This document shows positions 43,635 to 51,582 of a stretch of 64,000 bases of DNA, one piece after another. The position numbers were made by a program, and so were the translations under genes. A model generated the notes under the pieces. The model did not search any database, was not told the origin of the DNA, and saw only the letters and a list, made by a program, of their open reading frames with translations. Positions within the stretch are counted from its first letter, which is position 1. Each line of letters begins with the position of its first letter. This stretch comes from Rhodobacter huangdaonensis (GTDB taxonomy: Bacteria; Pseudomonadota; Alphaproteobacteria; Rhodobacterales; Rhodobacteraceae). Location of the stretch: positions 1-64,000 of the forward strand of contig NZ_SAVA01000001.1 of NCBI RefSeq assembly GCF_004022465.1, written 5' to 3'.

Positions 43635-45092
43635 ATGCCCGTCACCCTTTCCCCTGTTGCCACCGCCACCCGCACGCTCGTGCTGCCGCTCGATGCGACG
43701 CTCGCCCTTGGGCCGCGCGCCGCGGCCCTCGACGCCACGGCGGGCGGTGCGATCACCCGCGCGCTCACCGCCGCCCGCTTCACCGCGGCCGAGGGCGCCT
43801 GCCTCGACCTCTTCGCGCTGCCCGGCGCTGACGCTGCGCGCGTCGTGGTGCTGGGCCTTGGGGCACCCGGCGCCGGGGCGCTGGTCCCCGCGCGCGCCGG
43901 CGCCGCGCTTGCCCGCCATCTGGAAGCGGCCGGTGAAAGCGCCGCGACGCTCGTCTTCGACGGCACGGATGCCGCGCAGCTCGCGGCGCTGGTGCACGGC
44001 GTCCGGCTGGGGAACTACCGCTTCGGGCTGACCGCGCAGGGCGAGAGCCCCTTCGCGCTCGACCTAGCGCTTGCCACCGATCTCGAGCCCGGCGCGGCAC
44101 TCTCGCGGATGGAGGCGGTGGCCGAGGGCGTGTGCTTCGCCCGCGATCTGGTGAACTATCCCGCCAGCCACCTGAACCCCGACAGCTTCGCCGATTTCCT
44201 CGCCCCGCTCGCCGCCGCCGGCATCGCGATCGAGGTGCTCGATGCCGAGGCGCTGGCACGGATGGGGATGAACGCGGTTCTGGCCGTCGGGGCGGGCTCG
44301 GCCCGCGCGCCGAAGGTGATCGTGCTGCGCTATCGCCCGACGGGCAGCCCCGCCGCGCCGATCGCCCTGGTCGGCAAGGGGATCTGCTTCGACGCCGGCG
44401 GGCTGGCGATCAAGTCGGGCCCGCAGATGTTCGACATGCGTGCCGACATGAGCGGTGCCGCTGCGGTCGCGGGCACGATGCTGGCCCTTGCCCGGCAGGG
44501 CAGCCGCGAGCATGTCGTGGGCGTGCTGGGCATCGCCGAGAACCTGCTCTCGGGCACGTCCTACAAGCCCGGCGACATCGTCACCACCTTCGCCGGCAAG
44601 ACCGTCGAAGTCTATGACACCGATTGCGAGGGGCGCATGGTTCTTGCCGACATCCTCGCCCTTGCCGCGCGCAGCGAGCCGCGGGTGATCGTCGATCTCG
44701 CGACGCTGACCTATTCGGTGATGCAGGGGCTGGGCCATGTCTTCGCCGGGCTCTTCGCCACCGACGACGGGTTGGCCGAGGCACTGCTGCGCGCCGGCGA
44801 GACGGTGGGCGAGCGGTTCTGGCGGCTGCCGCTCGATCCGGCCTATCAGGAGGCGCTGCGCTCGCCGGTCGCCGATCTGCGCCAGCATGCCGAGGACCTG
44901 CACGATGGCGACGCGCCCCATGCGGCGGCGTTCCTGCACGCGTTCACCGGCGGCTTCCCCTGGGCGCATCTCGACATCGCCGGCAAGGAGCTTGCGGCGA
45001 AGGAGATGCCCCTTGCCCGCCGCGGCGGCACCGGCTTCGGCGTGCGCCTGCTCGAGGAATGGATCGCCGGCCTCGCCCCCGCCGAGGGCTGA
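43635..45092 (+). CDS. pepA: Leucyl aminopeptidase (M17 family)
   Basis: The protein is 485 residues with an M17 catalytic domain: LVGKGICFDAGGLAIKSG (Lys and Asp metal ligands), MRADMSGAAAV (Asp), and the metal-binding motif that is usually NTDAEGR but here DTDCEGRM. The motif keeps Asp, Glu and Arg while Asn becomes Asp and Ala becomes Cys. It cleaves N-terminal residues from peptides in the cytoplasm. It follows the peptide transporter by 55 bp, so imported peptides would be hydrolysed by it and by Pip. Regulation by the LuxR solo is inferred from operon position. Confidence 0.87.
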   Translation: MPVTLSPVATATRTLVLPLDATLALGPRAAALDATAGGAITRALTAARFTAAEGACLDLFALPGADAARVVVLGLGAPGAGALVPARAGAALARHLEAAGESAATLVFDGTDAAQLAALVHGVRLGNYRFGLTAQGESPFALDLALATDLEPGAALSRMEAVAEGVCFARDLVNYPASHLNPDSFADFLAPLAAAGIAIEVLDAEALARMGMNAVLAVGAGSARAPKVIVLRYRPTGSPAAPIALVGKGICFDAGGLAIKSGPQMFDMRADMSGAAAVAGTMLALARQGSREHVVGVLGIAENLLSGTSYKPGDIVTTFAGKTVEVYDTDCEGRMVLADILALAARSEPRVIVDLATLTYSVMQGLGHVFAGLFATDDGLAEALLRAGETVGERFWRLPLDPAYQEALRSPVADLRQHAEDLHDGDAPHAAAFLHAFTGGFPWAHLDIAGKELAAKEMPLARRGGTGFGVRLLEEWIAGLAPAEG

Positions 45093-45410
45093 TCCCCGAC
45101 TCCGCCGCGGGCGGGCGCCCCGGACAGGTCCGCCCCCGGCACCGAACGAGATCCGGAATCAGCCCGTTTTCGGATCACTTTCGGGGTAAAGAGATCAAAA
45201 AACAGGCTAAAAACCGCGATATCGCAGCGCAGCACCTGTCGATTCAGACCATCGGCCGATTTTGCACTTGTCTCGCCCGACCACCCGATGCCAGCTTCAG
45301 GGCACATCGGACACACCCGAACGGCATTCGCGCCTCGCTTCGACACCGCCTCCCGCGGCTCGTCGGCGGGGCGTTTTTGCGTTTCGGGCATCGCACAGGC
45401 GACAGCAGAC
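45093..45410 (+). promoter_or_regulatory. Leader region upstream of amiC, possible AmiR target
   Basis: These 318 bp have no gene of their own. They contain a hairpin (GATCCG 45150-45155 with CGGATC 45171-45176), the palindromes GCGATATCGC near 45218 and ATCGGCCGAT near 45252, the last followed by TTTTGC. AmiR-type proteins relieve termination in such leaders, so these structures are candidates for the antiterminated leader. The hexaloop ANNGNN pairs expected for ANTAR targets could not be confirmed by eye. Confidence 0.4.
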
Positions 45411-46511
45411 ATGACGGCACAGGTCGAACTCGGATTGCTCTATTCCCGCTCGGGCAGCTACGCGCTGATCTCCGAGGCCTGCCGGACCGGAGCGCTGACA
45501 GCGATCGCCGAGATCAACGCCGATCCGGCGCGTGCGCTGAACTTCGTCCCGGTCGAGCGCGACCCGTGCGGCAATACCGACGCCTACGGCCCCTTGTGCG
45601 AGGAGATCCTGCGCGACAGCTCGGCGCGGCATGTGATCGGCTGCGTCACCTCGTGGAGCCGCAAGGAGGTGATCCCGACGCTCGAGAGGGCGGGCGGCAC
45701 GCTGTGGTATCCGGTGCCCTACGAGGGGTTCGAGGCCTCGGACCATGTCGTCTACACCCATGCCTGCCCGAACCAGCACCTGTTGCCGCTGCTGGGCTGG
45801 GCCTTCGCCCGGCTCGGCCGGCGCGGCTATCTGACCGGCTCGAACTACATCTGGGGCTGGGAGATGAACCGGCTGGCGCGCGAGGTGATCTCGGGCGCTG
45901 GCGGCGAGGTGCTGGGCGAGCGCTATCTGCCGCTCGGCTCGGTCGATGTCGGGCGGATGATCGAGGAGATCCGCGCCACCCGCCCGGCCTTCATCCTGAA
46001 CAACCTGATCGGCCCGTCGCAATACGCCTTCCTCGCCGCCTATCGCCGGCTTGGCGAGGAGATCGCGCATTTCCGCCCCGAGACCTGCCCGATCCTGTCG
46101 TGCAACCTCACCGAATGCGAGCTTGCCGCGATCGAGCCCGCCGCGGCCGAGGGGCTGATCGCCGCCGGCCCCTATTTCCGCGGCGCGACCGGCTGGCCCG
46201 GGGCGCGGCGCAGCTTCGGCTCCTCGCACGAAGCGGCGGCCTGGTCGGCGGTGCACCGGCTGGCGCGGCTGCTCTCCGGGCACGCGGGGGCCGCGACGGA
46301 AAGTCTTGCGCAGCTCCTCGCCCATGCGCCGGGCGGCACCGAGGGCATCGACCCGGCGACCCATCACACCGAGCTGCCGGTGCTGATCGCGCAGATCGAG
46401 AACGGCGCCTTCGTCCTGCGCGAACGCTTCGAGGCGCGGATGGGCGACCCCTATCTCTCGCACGGGCGCGAGGCGGTGCTGCCAGCCGCGCCGCGGCTGA
46501 AGGTGGTGTGA
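45411..46511 (+). CDS. amiC: AmiC-type amide-sensing periplasmic-binding-fold regulator
   Basis: The protein is 366 residues, start ATG 45411; no signal peptide, which fits a cytoplasmic sensor. GLLYSRSGSYALISEACRTGALTAIAEINADP and GCVTSWSRKEVIPTLERAGGTLWYPVPYEGFE match the AmiC/leucine-binding family. In Pseudomonas aeruginosa AmiC binds acetamide and releases AmiR. Here it overlaps amiR by one base and precedes an ABC transporter and an acetamidase/formamidase gene, so the same logic probably applies to the uptake of an amide. Confidence 0.87.
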   Translation: MTAQVELGLLYSRSGSYALISEACRTGALTAIAEINADPARALNFVPVERDPCGNTDAYGPLCEEILRDSSARHVIGCVTSWSRKEVIPTLERAGGTLWYPVPYEGFEASDHVVYTHACPNQHLLPLLGWAFARLGRRGYLTGSNYIWGWEMNRLAREVISGAGGEVLGERYLPLGSVDVGRMIEEIRATRPAFILNNLIGPSQYAFLAAYRRLGEEIAHFRPETCPILSCNLTECELAAIEPAAAEGLIAAGPYFRGATGWPGARRSFGSSHEAAAWSAVHRLARLLSGHAGAATESLAQLLAHAPGGTEGIDPATHHTELPVLIAQIENGAFVLRERFEARMGDPYLSHGREAVLPAAPRLKVV

Positions 46512-47119
46512 TGAAGCGCAAGGTCCGGATCGCGAACCTCGGCGGCGCACGCGCCTATATCCTGCACCGGCCACACCCGACGGTGCAGGCGCTCGAACGC
46601 CAGCTGCGCGCGATCGGGCTCGAGGTGGTGCAATGCTGGCCCGAGCTGCCGGCCGAGGCGATCGCCGCCGATTTCCTGTTCTTCGACGTCGATCAGGGCT
46701 TTGACGAGCAATTCCCCTGGCGCCCGGGCGAAAGCCCGATGCCGATGATCGCGCTGATCGGATCGGAGGCGCCGGGCCGGATCGAATGGTCGCTCGAGGC
46801 GGGGGCGCATGCGCAACTGCTGAAGCCCGTGGGCGACGGCGGCGCCTATTCGGCGCTGCTGATCGCCCGGCTCGCCTTCGAGGCGCGGCAGTCGCTCTCG
46901 GCGCAGATCGCCGATTTGCGCCGCCGCCTCGACGAGCGCCAGACCGTGGTGCGCGCCGTCACCCTGCTGGCCGCGCGCGGCAAGGACGAGGCTGCGGCCT
47001 ATGACCAGCTGCGGCAGATGGCGATGGCCTGGCAGGTGAATTTCGAGGATGCGGCGCGGCGCGTCGTGGCCAGTCATGACAGGCAGGAGAACGGCAATGA
47101 CCGACGTGACCTCGGCTGA
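46511..47119 (+). CDS. amiR: AmiR-type ANTAR antitermination protein
   Basis: The protein is 202 residues. The N-terminal pseudo-receiver-like domain contains ADFLFFDVDQGFDEQF and ALIGSEAPGRIEWSLEAGAHAQLLKP. A coiled-coil linker follows (QSLSAQIADLRRRLDERQTV). The C-terminal ANTAR RNA-binding domain is LAARGKDEAAAYDQLRQMAM. It would bind the leader RNA and prevent termination when released from AmiC. The next gene starts 23 bp inside amiR, so the transporter is cotranscribed. Confidence 0.88.
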   Translation: MKRKVRIANLGGARAYILHRPHPTVQALERQLRAIGLEVVQCWPELPAEAIAADFLFFDVDQGFDEQFPWRPGESPMPMIALIGSEAPGRIEWSLEAGAHAQLLKPVGDGGAYSALLIARLAFEARQSLSAQIADLRRRLDERQTVVRAVTLLAARGKDEAAAYDQLRQMAMAWQVNFEDAARRVVASHDRQENGNDRRDLG

Positions 47120-47984
47120 GGCCGCCGCGCGGCCGCAAGGCGCACTGCGCCGGCTGCTGCAGCGCAAGCTTGCCCTGATCGGGCTGGCGCTGATCGTGGT
47201 GGTGACGGCGGGGGCGATCTTTGCCCCCTGGATCGCCCCCTTCGCGCCCGAGGACCAGATGTTCGACGGGCTCACGCTCGAGGGCGCGCCGATGCCGCCC
47301 GGTGACAAGTTCTGGCTCGGCACCGACCTGCTCGGCCGCGACCTGTTCTCGCGCATCCTGTTCGGGGCGCGCACCTCGCTGGTGATCGGCGTGGTGGCGA
47401 ACGGGCTCGCGCTGCTGATCGGCACGCTGATCGGCGTCACCGCGGGCTATTTCCGCGGCTGGATCGGCACCGTGCTGATGCGCTTCACCGACCTGATGAT
47501 GGCCTTCCCGGCGCTTTTGCTGGCGATCTGCCTCGCGGCGATCTTCACCCCCTCGCTGTGGATCGTGGCGATGGTGATCGCGCTGGTGAACTGGGTGCAG
47601 ACGGCGCGCGTCGTCTACACCGAGACCTCGGCGCTGGCCGAGCGCGAATTCGTCGCGGCCGAGCGCACGCTCGGCGCCGGCACCGGGCGGATCCTGTTTC
47701 GCCACATCCTGCCGCATCTGGTGCCGATGATCATCGTCTGGGGCACGCTCGGGATCTCGACCACGGTGCTGCTCGAGGCGACGCTCAGCTATCTCGGCGT
47801 CGGGGTGCAGCCGCCGACGCCGAGCTGGGGCAACATCATCTTCGAGAACCAGACCTATTTCCAGGCCGCGCCGTGGCTTGTCTTCATCCCCGGCGCTGCG
47901 ATCCTCGCGCTCGCGCTGGCCTTCAACCTTGTGGGCGATGCGCTGCGTGACGTGCTCGACCCGACCCAGCGGGGGCGTGACTGA
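47097..47984 (+). CDS. Peptide/amide-type ABC transporter permease (DppC-like)
   Basis: The protein is 295 residues, start ATG 47097 within amiR (AGGAG upstream). GTDLLGRDLFSRILFGARTSL and the coupling loop AERTLGAGTGRILFRHILPHLVPMIIV identify a DppC-type subunit. PTPSWGNIIFENQTY is the conserved late loop. It is not closely similar to the DppC-like protein at 39706, so the two transporters are separate systems. Confidence 0.88.
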   Translation: MTDVTSAEAAARPQGALRRLLQRKLALIGLALIVVVTAGAIFAPWIAPFAPEDQMFDGLTLEGAPMPPGDKFWLGTDLLGRDLFSRILFGARTSLVIGVVANGLALLIGTLIGVTAGYFRGWIGTVLMRFTDLMMAFPALLLAICLAAIFTPSLWIVAMVIALVNWVQTARVVYTETSALAEREFVAAERTLGAGTGRILFRHILPHLVPMIIVWGTLGISTTVLLEATLSYLGVGVQPPTPSWGNIIFENQTYFQAAPWLVFIPGAAILALALAFNLVGDALRDVLDPTQRGRD

Positions 47985-48904
47985 TGCTGGCCTATCTGAT
48001 CCGCCGCCTCGTGCAATCCGCGCTGATCCTGCTTGGCGTGTCCTTCATCACCTTCCTGCTGCTCTACGTGCTGCCGGCCGACCCGGTGCGCCAGATCGCC
48101 GGGCGCTCGGCCACGCCCGAGACGGTCGAGAACATCCGCCGCCAGCTTGGCCTCGATCAGCCCTTCGTCGTGCAATACGGCCGCTACCTTGCCGGGCTGG
48201 TCCACGGCGACATGGGGCGCAGCTATCTGCAGAAGACCGAGGTCGCGGCGCTGATCATGGCGCGGCTGCCGGCGACGCTGCTGCTGATGCTGGGCGCGAT
48301 CGTCGCCGAGCTGGCGATCGGGCTCAGCCTCGGCGTTCTGGCCGCGGTGCGCCGCGGCGGCGCGCTCGACCAGTCGCTGATGATCACCTCCTTCGTCGCG
48401 GTCTCGGCGCCGCAATTCGTCGTCGGGCTGCTGCTGCTTTACGTCTTCGCGGTCAAGCTCGGCTGGTTCCCGATCGGCGGCTATGGCCATGCCTCGAACC
48501 TCGTGCTGCCGGCAATGACGCTCGGGATCATGGGCTCGGGCTGGTACAGCCGGATGATGCGCTCGTCGATGATCGAGGTCTTGCGTTCGGACTACATCCG
48601 CACCGCCCGCGCCAAGGGGCTCGGCCGGGCCCGGGTGCTGGCGCTGCACGCGATGCCGAACGCGATCCTGCCGATCATTGCGATGATCGGCATCGACATC
48701 GGCATCTTCATGTCGGGCATCGTCGTCGTCGAGAGCGTCTTCGGCTGGCCCGGCATCGGCCAGCTCGCCTGGCAGGCGATCCAGCGCGTCGACATCCCGA
48801 TCATCATGGGCGTCACGCTGGTCTCGGCCTGCGCCATCGTGCTCGGCAACCTGCTGGCCGACCTCGTCACCCCCTTCATCGACCCGCGCATCAAGCTGCG
48901 CTGA
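47984..48904 (+). CDS. Peptide/amide-type ABC transporter permease (DppB-like)
   Basis: The protein is 306 residues from ATG 47984, sharing TGATG with the previous stop. LLGVSFITFLLLYVLPADPVRQIAGRSATPETV is a textbook DppB N-terminus. The coupling loop is DYIRTARAKGLGRARVLALHAMPNAILPI. Again the DppC gene comes before DppB. Five to six membrane helices. Confidence 0.9.
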   Translation: MLAYLIRRLVQSALILLGVSFITFLLLYVLPADPVRQIAGRSATPETVENIRRQLGLDQPFVVQYGRYLAGLVHGDMGRSYLQKTEVAALIMARLPATLLLMLGAIVAELAIGLSLGVLAAVRRGGALDQSLMITSFVAVSAPQFVVGLLLLYVFAVKLGWFPIGGYGHASNLVLPAMTLGIMGSGWYSRMMRSSMIEVLRSDYIRTARAKGLGRARVLALHAMPNAILPIIAMIGIDIGIFMSGIVVVESVFGWPGIGQLAWQAIQRVDIPIIMGVTLVSACAIVLGNLLADLVTPFIDPRIKLR

Positions 48905-48975
48905 GCCTTTCCCGAAGACCCCGCCTTACGGGGCCCCACTCACGACCACCACCGATCCAACAGACGGAGACGAAG

Positions 48976-50616
48976 ATGAGCCTGATGAACACGCTGCTGG
49001 CGACGAGCGCTCTTGCGGTGTCGCTGTCCTTCGCCAGCCTCGCCGCGGCGCAGGACTATACCCCCGATCCGAACGCCAAACCCGGCGGCAACATCGTCAT
49101 CACCTACAAGGACGACGTCGCCACGCTCGACCCGGCGATCGGCTATGACTGGCAGAACTGGTCGATGATCAAGTCGATCTTCGACGGGCTGATGGATTAC
49201 GTGCCGGGCACCACCGAGCTGCGCCCGGGGCTTGCCGAAAGCTATGAGATCTCGCCCGACGGCAAGACCTACACCTTCCACCTGCGCAAGGGCGTGAAGT
49301 TCCACAACGGCCGCGAGATGACCGCCGAGGACGTGAAATACTCGCTCGACCGCGTCACCACGCCCGCGACGCAATCGCCCGGCGCGGGCTTCTTCGGCTC
49401 GATCGCCGGCTATGACGCGATGGCCGATGGCTCGGCCACCAGCCTGTCGGGCGTGACCGTCGTCGACCCTGCCACCGTGAAGATCGAGCTGTCGCGCCCC
49501 GACGCCACCTTCCTGCATGTGATGGCACTGAACTTCTCCTCGGTCGTGCCGAAGGAAGAAGTCGAGAAATGGGGCGCCGATTTCGGCAAGCACCCGGTCG
49601 GCACCGGCGCCTTCAAGCTGAGCGACTGGACGATCGGGCAGAAGCTGCTGCTGACGAAGAACGCCGACTACTGGCGCGCCGGCCTGCCCTATCTCGACAG
49701 CGTGACCTTCGAGGTCGGTCAGGAGCCGATCGTGGCGCTGCTGCGCCTGCAGAAGGGCGAGGTCGACATCCCCGGCGACGGCATCCCGCCGGCGAAGTTC
49801 ACCGAGGTGATGAACAACCCCGACGAGAAGAAGCAGGTCGTCGTCGGCGGCCAGCTGCAGACCGGCTACATCACGCTGAACGTCGAGATGAAGCCCTTCG
49901 ACAACGTCGAGGTCCGCCGCGCGATCAACATGGCGATCAACAAGGACCGGATCGTGCAGATGATCAACGGCCGCGCCACCCCCGCGACGCAGCCGCTGCC
50001 GCCCTCGATGCCGGGCTATACCAAGGATTACGCGGGCTATGCCTTCGATCCGGCGAAGGCCAAGGCGATGCTCGCCGAGGCGGGCTATCCCGACGGCTTC
50101 CAGACCCAGCTTTACGTGATGAACACCGACCCGAACCCGCGCATCGCGCAGGCGATCCAGCAGGATCTGGCGGCGATTGGGGTCAAGGCCGAGATCAAGG
50201 CGCTGGCCCAGGCGAATGTGATCGAGGCCGGCGGCACGCCGAAGACCGCGCCGATGATCTGGTCGGGCGGCATGGCCTGGATCGCCGACTTCCCCGATCC
50301 GTCGAACTTCTACGGCCCGATCCTCGGCTGTGCCGGCGCGGTCGAGGGCGGCTGGAACTGGTCGTGGTACTGCAACAAGGATCTCGATGCCGAGGCGGCC
50401 AAGGCCGATTCCATCGTCGATCCGGCGAAGCAGGACGAGCGGCTGGCGCTGTGGTCGGACGTCTACATGAAGATCATGCAGGACGCCCCCTGGGTGCCGG
50501 TGTTCAACGAGAACCGCTACACGATGAAGTCGGCGCGCATGGGCGGCAGCGATGACCTTTACGTCGATCCGGTCTCGATCCCGGTGAACTATGATTATGT
50601 CTATGTGACGGAGTGA
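48976..50616 (+). CDS. Peptide/amide-type ABC transporter substrate-binding protein (family 5)
   Basis: The protein is 546 residues, start ATG 48976 (GGAGACG). A signal peptide ends at SLAAA. Family 5 features are VATLDPAIGYDWQNW, LRKGVKFHNGREMTAEDVKYSLDRV, GTGAFKLSDWTIGQ and RRAINMAINKDRIVQMI. The C-terminal WIADFPDPSNFYGPILG is typical of members for small ligands. Given amiCR and the amidase-type gene that follows, the ligand is probably an amide or short amidated compound. Confidence 0.87.
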   Translation: MSLMNTLLATSALAVSLSFASLAAAQDYTPDPNAKPGGNIVITYKDDVATLDPAIGYDWQNWSMIKSIFDGLMDYVPGTTELRPGLAESYEISPDGKTYTFHLRKGVKFHNGREMTAEDVKYSLDRVTTPATQSPGAGFFGSIAGYDAMADGSATSLSGVTVVDPATVKIELSRPDATFLHVMALNFSSVVPKEEVEKWGADFGKHPVGTGAFKLSDWTIGQKLLLTKNADYWRAGLPYLDSVTFEVGQEPIVALLRLQKGEVDIPGDGIPPAKFTEVMNNPDEKKQVVVGGQLQTGYITLNVEMKPFDNVEVRRAINMAINKDRIVQMINGRATPATQPLPPSMPGYTKDYAGYAFDPAKAKAMLAEAGYPDGFQTQLYVMNTDPNPRIAQAIQQDLAAIGVKAEIKALAQANVIEAGGTPKTAPMIWSGGMAWIADFPDPSNFYGPILGCAGAVEGGWNWSWYCNKDLDAEAAKADSIVDPAKQDERLALWSDVYMKIMQDAPWVPVFNENRYTMKSARMGGSDDLYVDPVSIPVNYDYVYVTE

Positions 50617-50622
50617 ACGCAT

Positions 50623-51582
50623 ATGTGCAAAGCCTGCGGCTACACGATCCACGGCGCGCAGCACCATTTCGGCTGGGACAATTCGCTTGTCCCGGTCGAG
50701 ACGGTGGCGCCGGGCGCGACCATCCTCTTCCACTGCCTCGACGCCTCGGCGGGCCAGCTGGGACCGTCCTCGACCGTCGAGGGCGTGAAGACCCTCGATT
50801 TCGGCAAGATCAACCCGGTCTCCGGCCCCGTCTATATCGACGGGGCGATGCCCGGCGACGTGCTGAAGGTGACGATCGACAGCTTCGCCCCGCGCGAGCA
50901 GGAGGGCACCGCATGGGGCTGGACGGCAAACATCCCGGGCTTCGGCCTGCTCGCCGACCAGTTCACCGAACCGGCACTGAACATCTGGAAATATGACGCC
51001 GCCGCGCCCGGTCAGGCGCTCTGGGGCCGCCACGGCAAGGTGCCGCTGAAGCCCTTCTGCGGCACCATCGGCGTCGCCCCCGCCGCACCGGGCCCGCAGT
51101 CGATCGTGCCGCCGCGCCGGGTCGGCGGCAACCTCGACATCCGCGATCTGGCAGCGGGCACCACGCTCTACCTGCCGGTCGAGGTGGAAGGGGCGTTGTT
51201 CTCGGTGGGCGACACCCATGCCGCGCAGGGCGACGGCGAGGTCTGCGGCACCGCGATCGAAAGCCCGATCGACACCGTGCTGACCTTCGACGTGGTGAAG
51301 GGCGAAAGCCTGAAGTTCCCCCGCTTCACCACGCCCGGCCCGGTCACCCGCCATCTCGACACCGCGGGCTACGAGGTCACCACCGGCATCGGTCCCGACC
51401 TGATGGCCGCGGCGCGCGATGCGGTCGCGGGCATGGTCGACCTGCTTACGGCGCGCCACGGCATGGCGGCGGTCGACGCCTACATGCTGGTCTCGACCTG
51501 TGGCGATCTGCGGATCTCGGAAATCGTCGACATACCGAACTGGGTGGTCAGCTTCTACTTCCCGCGCAGCGTGTTCGAATGA
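50623..51582 (+). CDS. Acetamidase/formamidase family protein
   Basis: The protein is 319 residues, FmdA/AmdA family. DASAGQLGPSST, VYIDGAMPGDVLKV, FSVGDTHAAQGDGEVCGTAIE and VRHLDTAGYE-like segments are family hallmarks. It hydrolyses formamide, acetamide or similar short amides to ammonia and acid in the cytoplasm. It starts 6 bp after the binding-protein stop and overlaps the ATPase start (ATGA), so it lies inside the transporter operon. This supports an amide as transported nutrient, consistent with the AmiCR control. Confidence 0.88.
   Translation: MCKACGYTIHGAQHHFGWDNSLVPVETVAPGATILFHCLDASAGQLGPSSTVEGVKTLDFGKINPVSGPVYIDGAMPGDVLKVTIDSFAPREQEGTAWGWTANIPGFGLLADQFTEPALNIWKYDAAAPGQALWGRHGKVPLKPFCGTIGVAPAAPGPQSIVPPRRVGGNLDIRDLAAGTTLYLPVEVEGALFSVGDTHAAQGDGEVCGTAIESPIDTVLTFDVVKGESLKFPRFTTPGPVTRHLDTAGYEVTTGIGPDLMAAARDAVAGMVDLLTARHGMAAVDAYMLVSTCGDLRISEIVDIPNWVVSFYFPRSVFE

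Noticed and set aside
43635..45092. Loss of activity in the leucyl aminopeptidase because NTDAEGR reads DTDCEGR
   Set aside because: The metal-binding Asp and Glu and the Arg are kept, as are the other Lys and Asp ligands. The changed positions are not ligands, so the enzyme is probably active.
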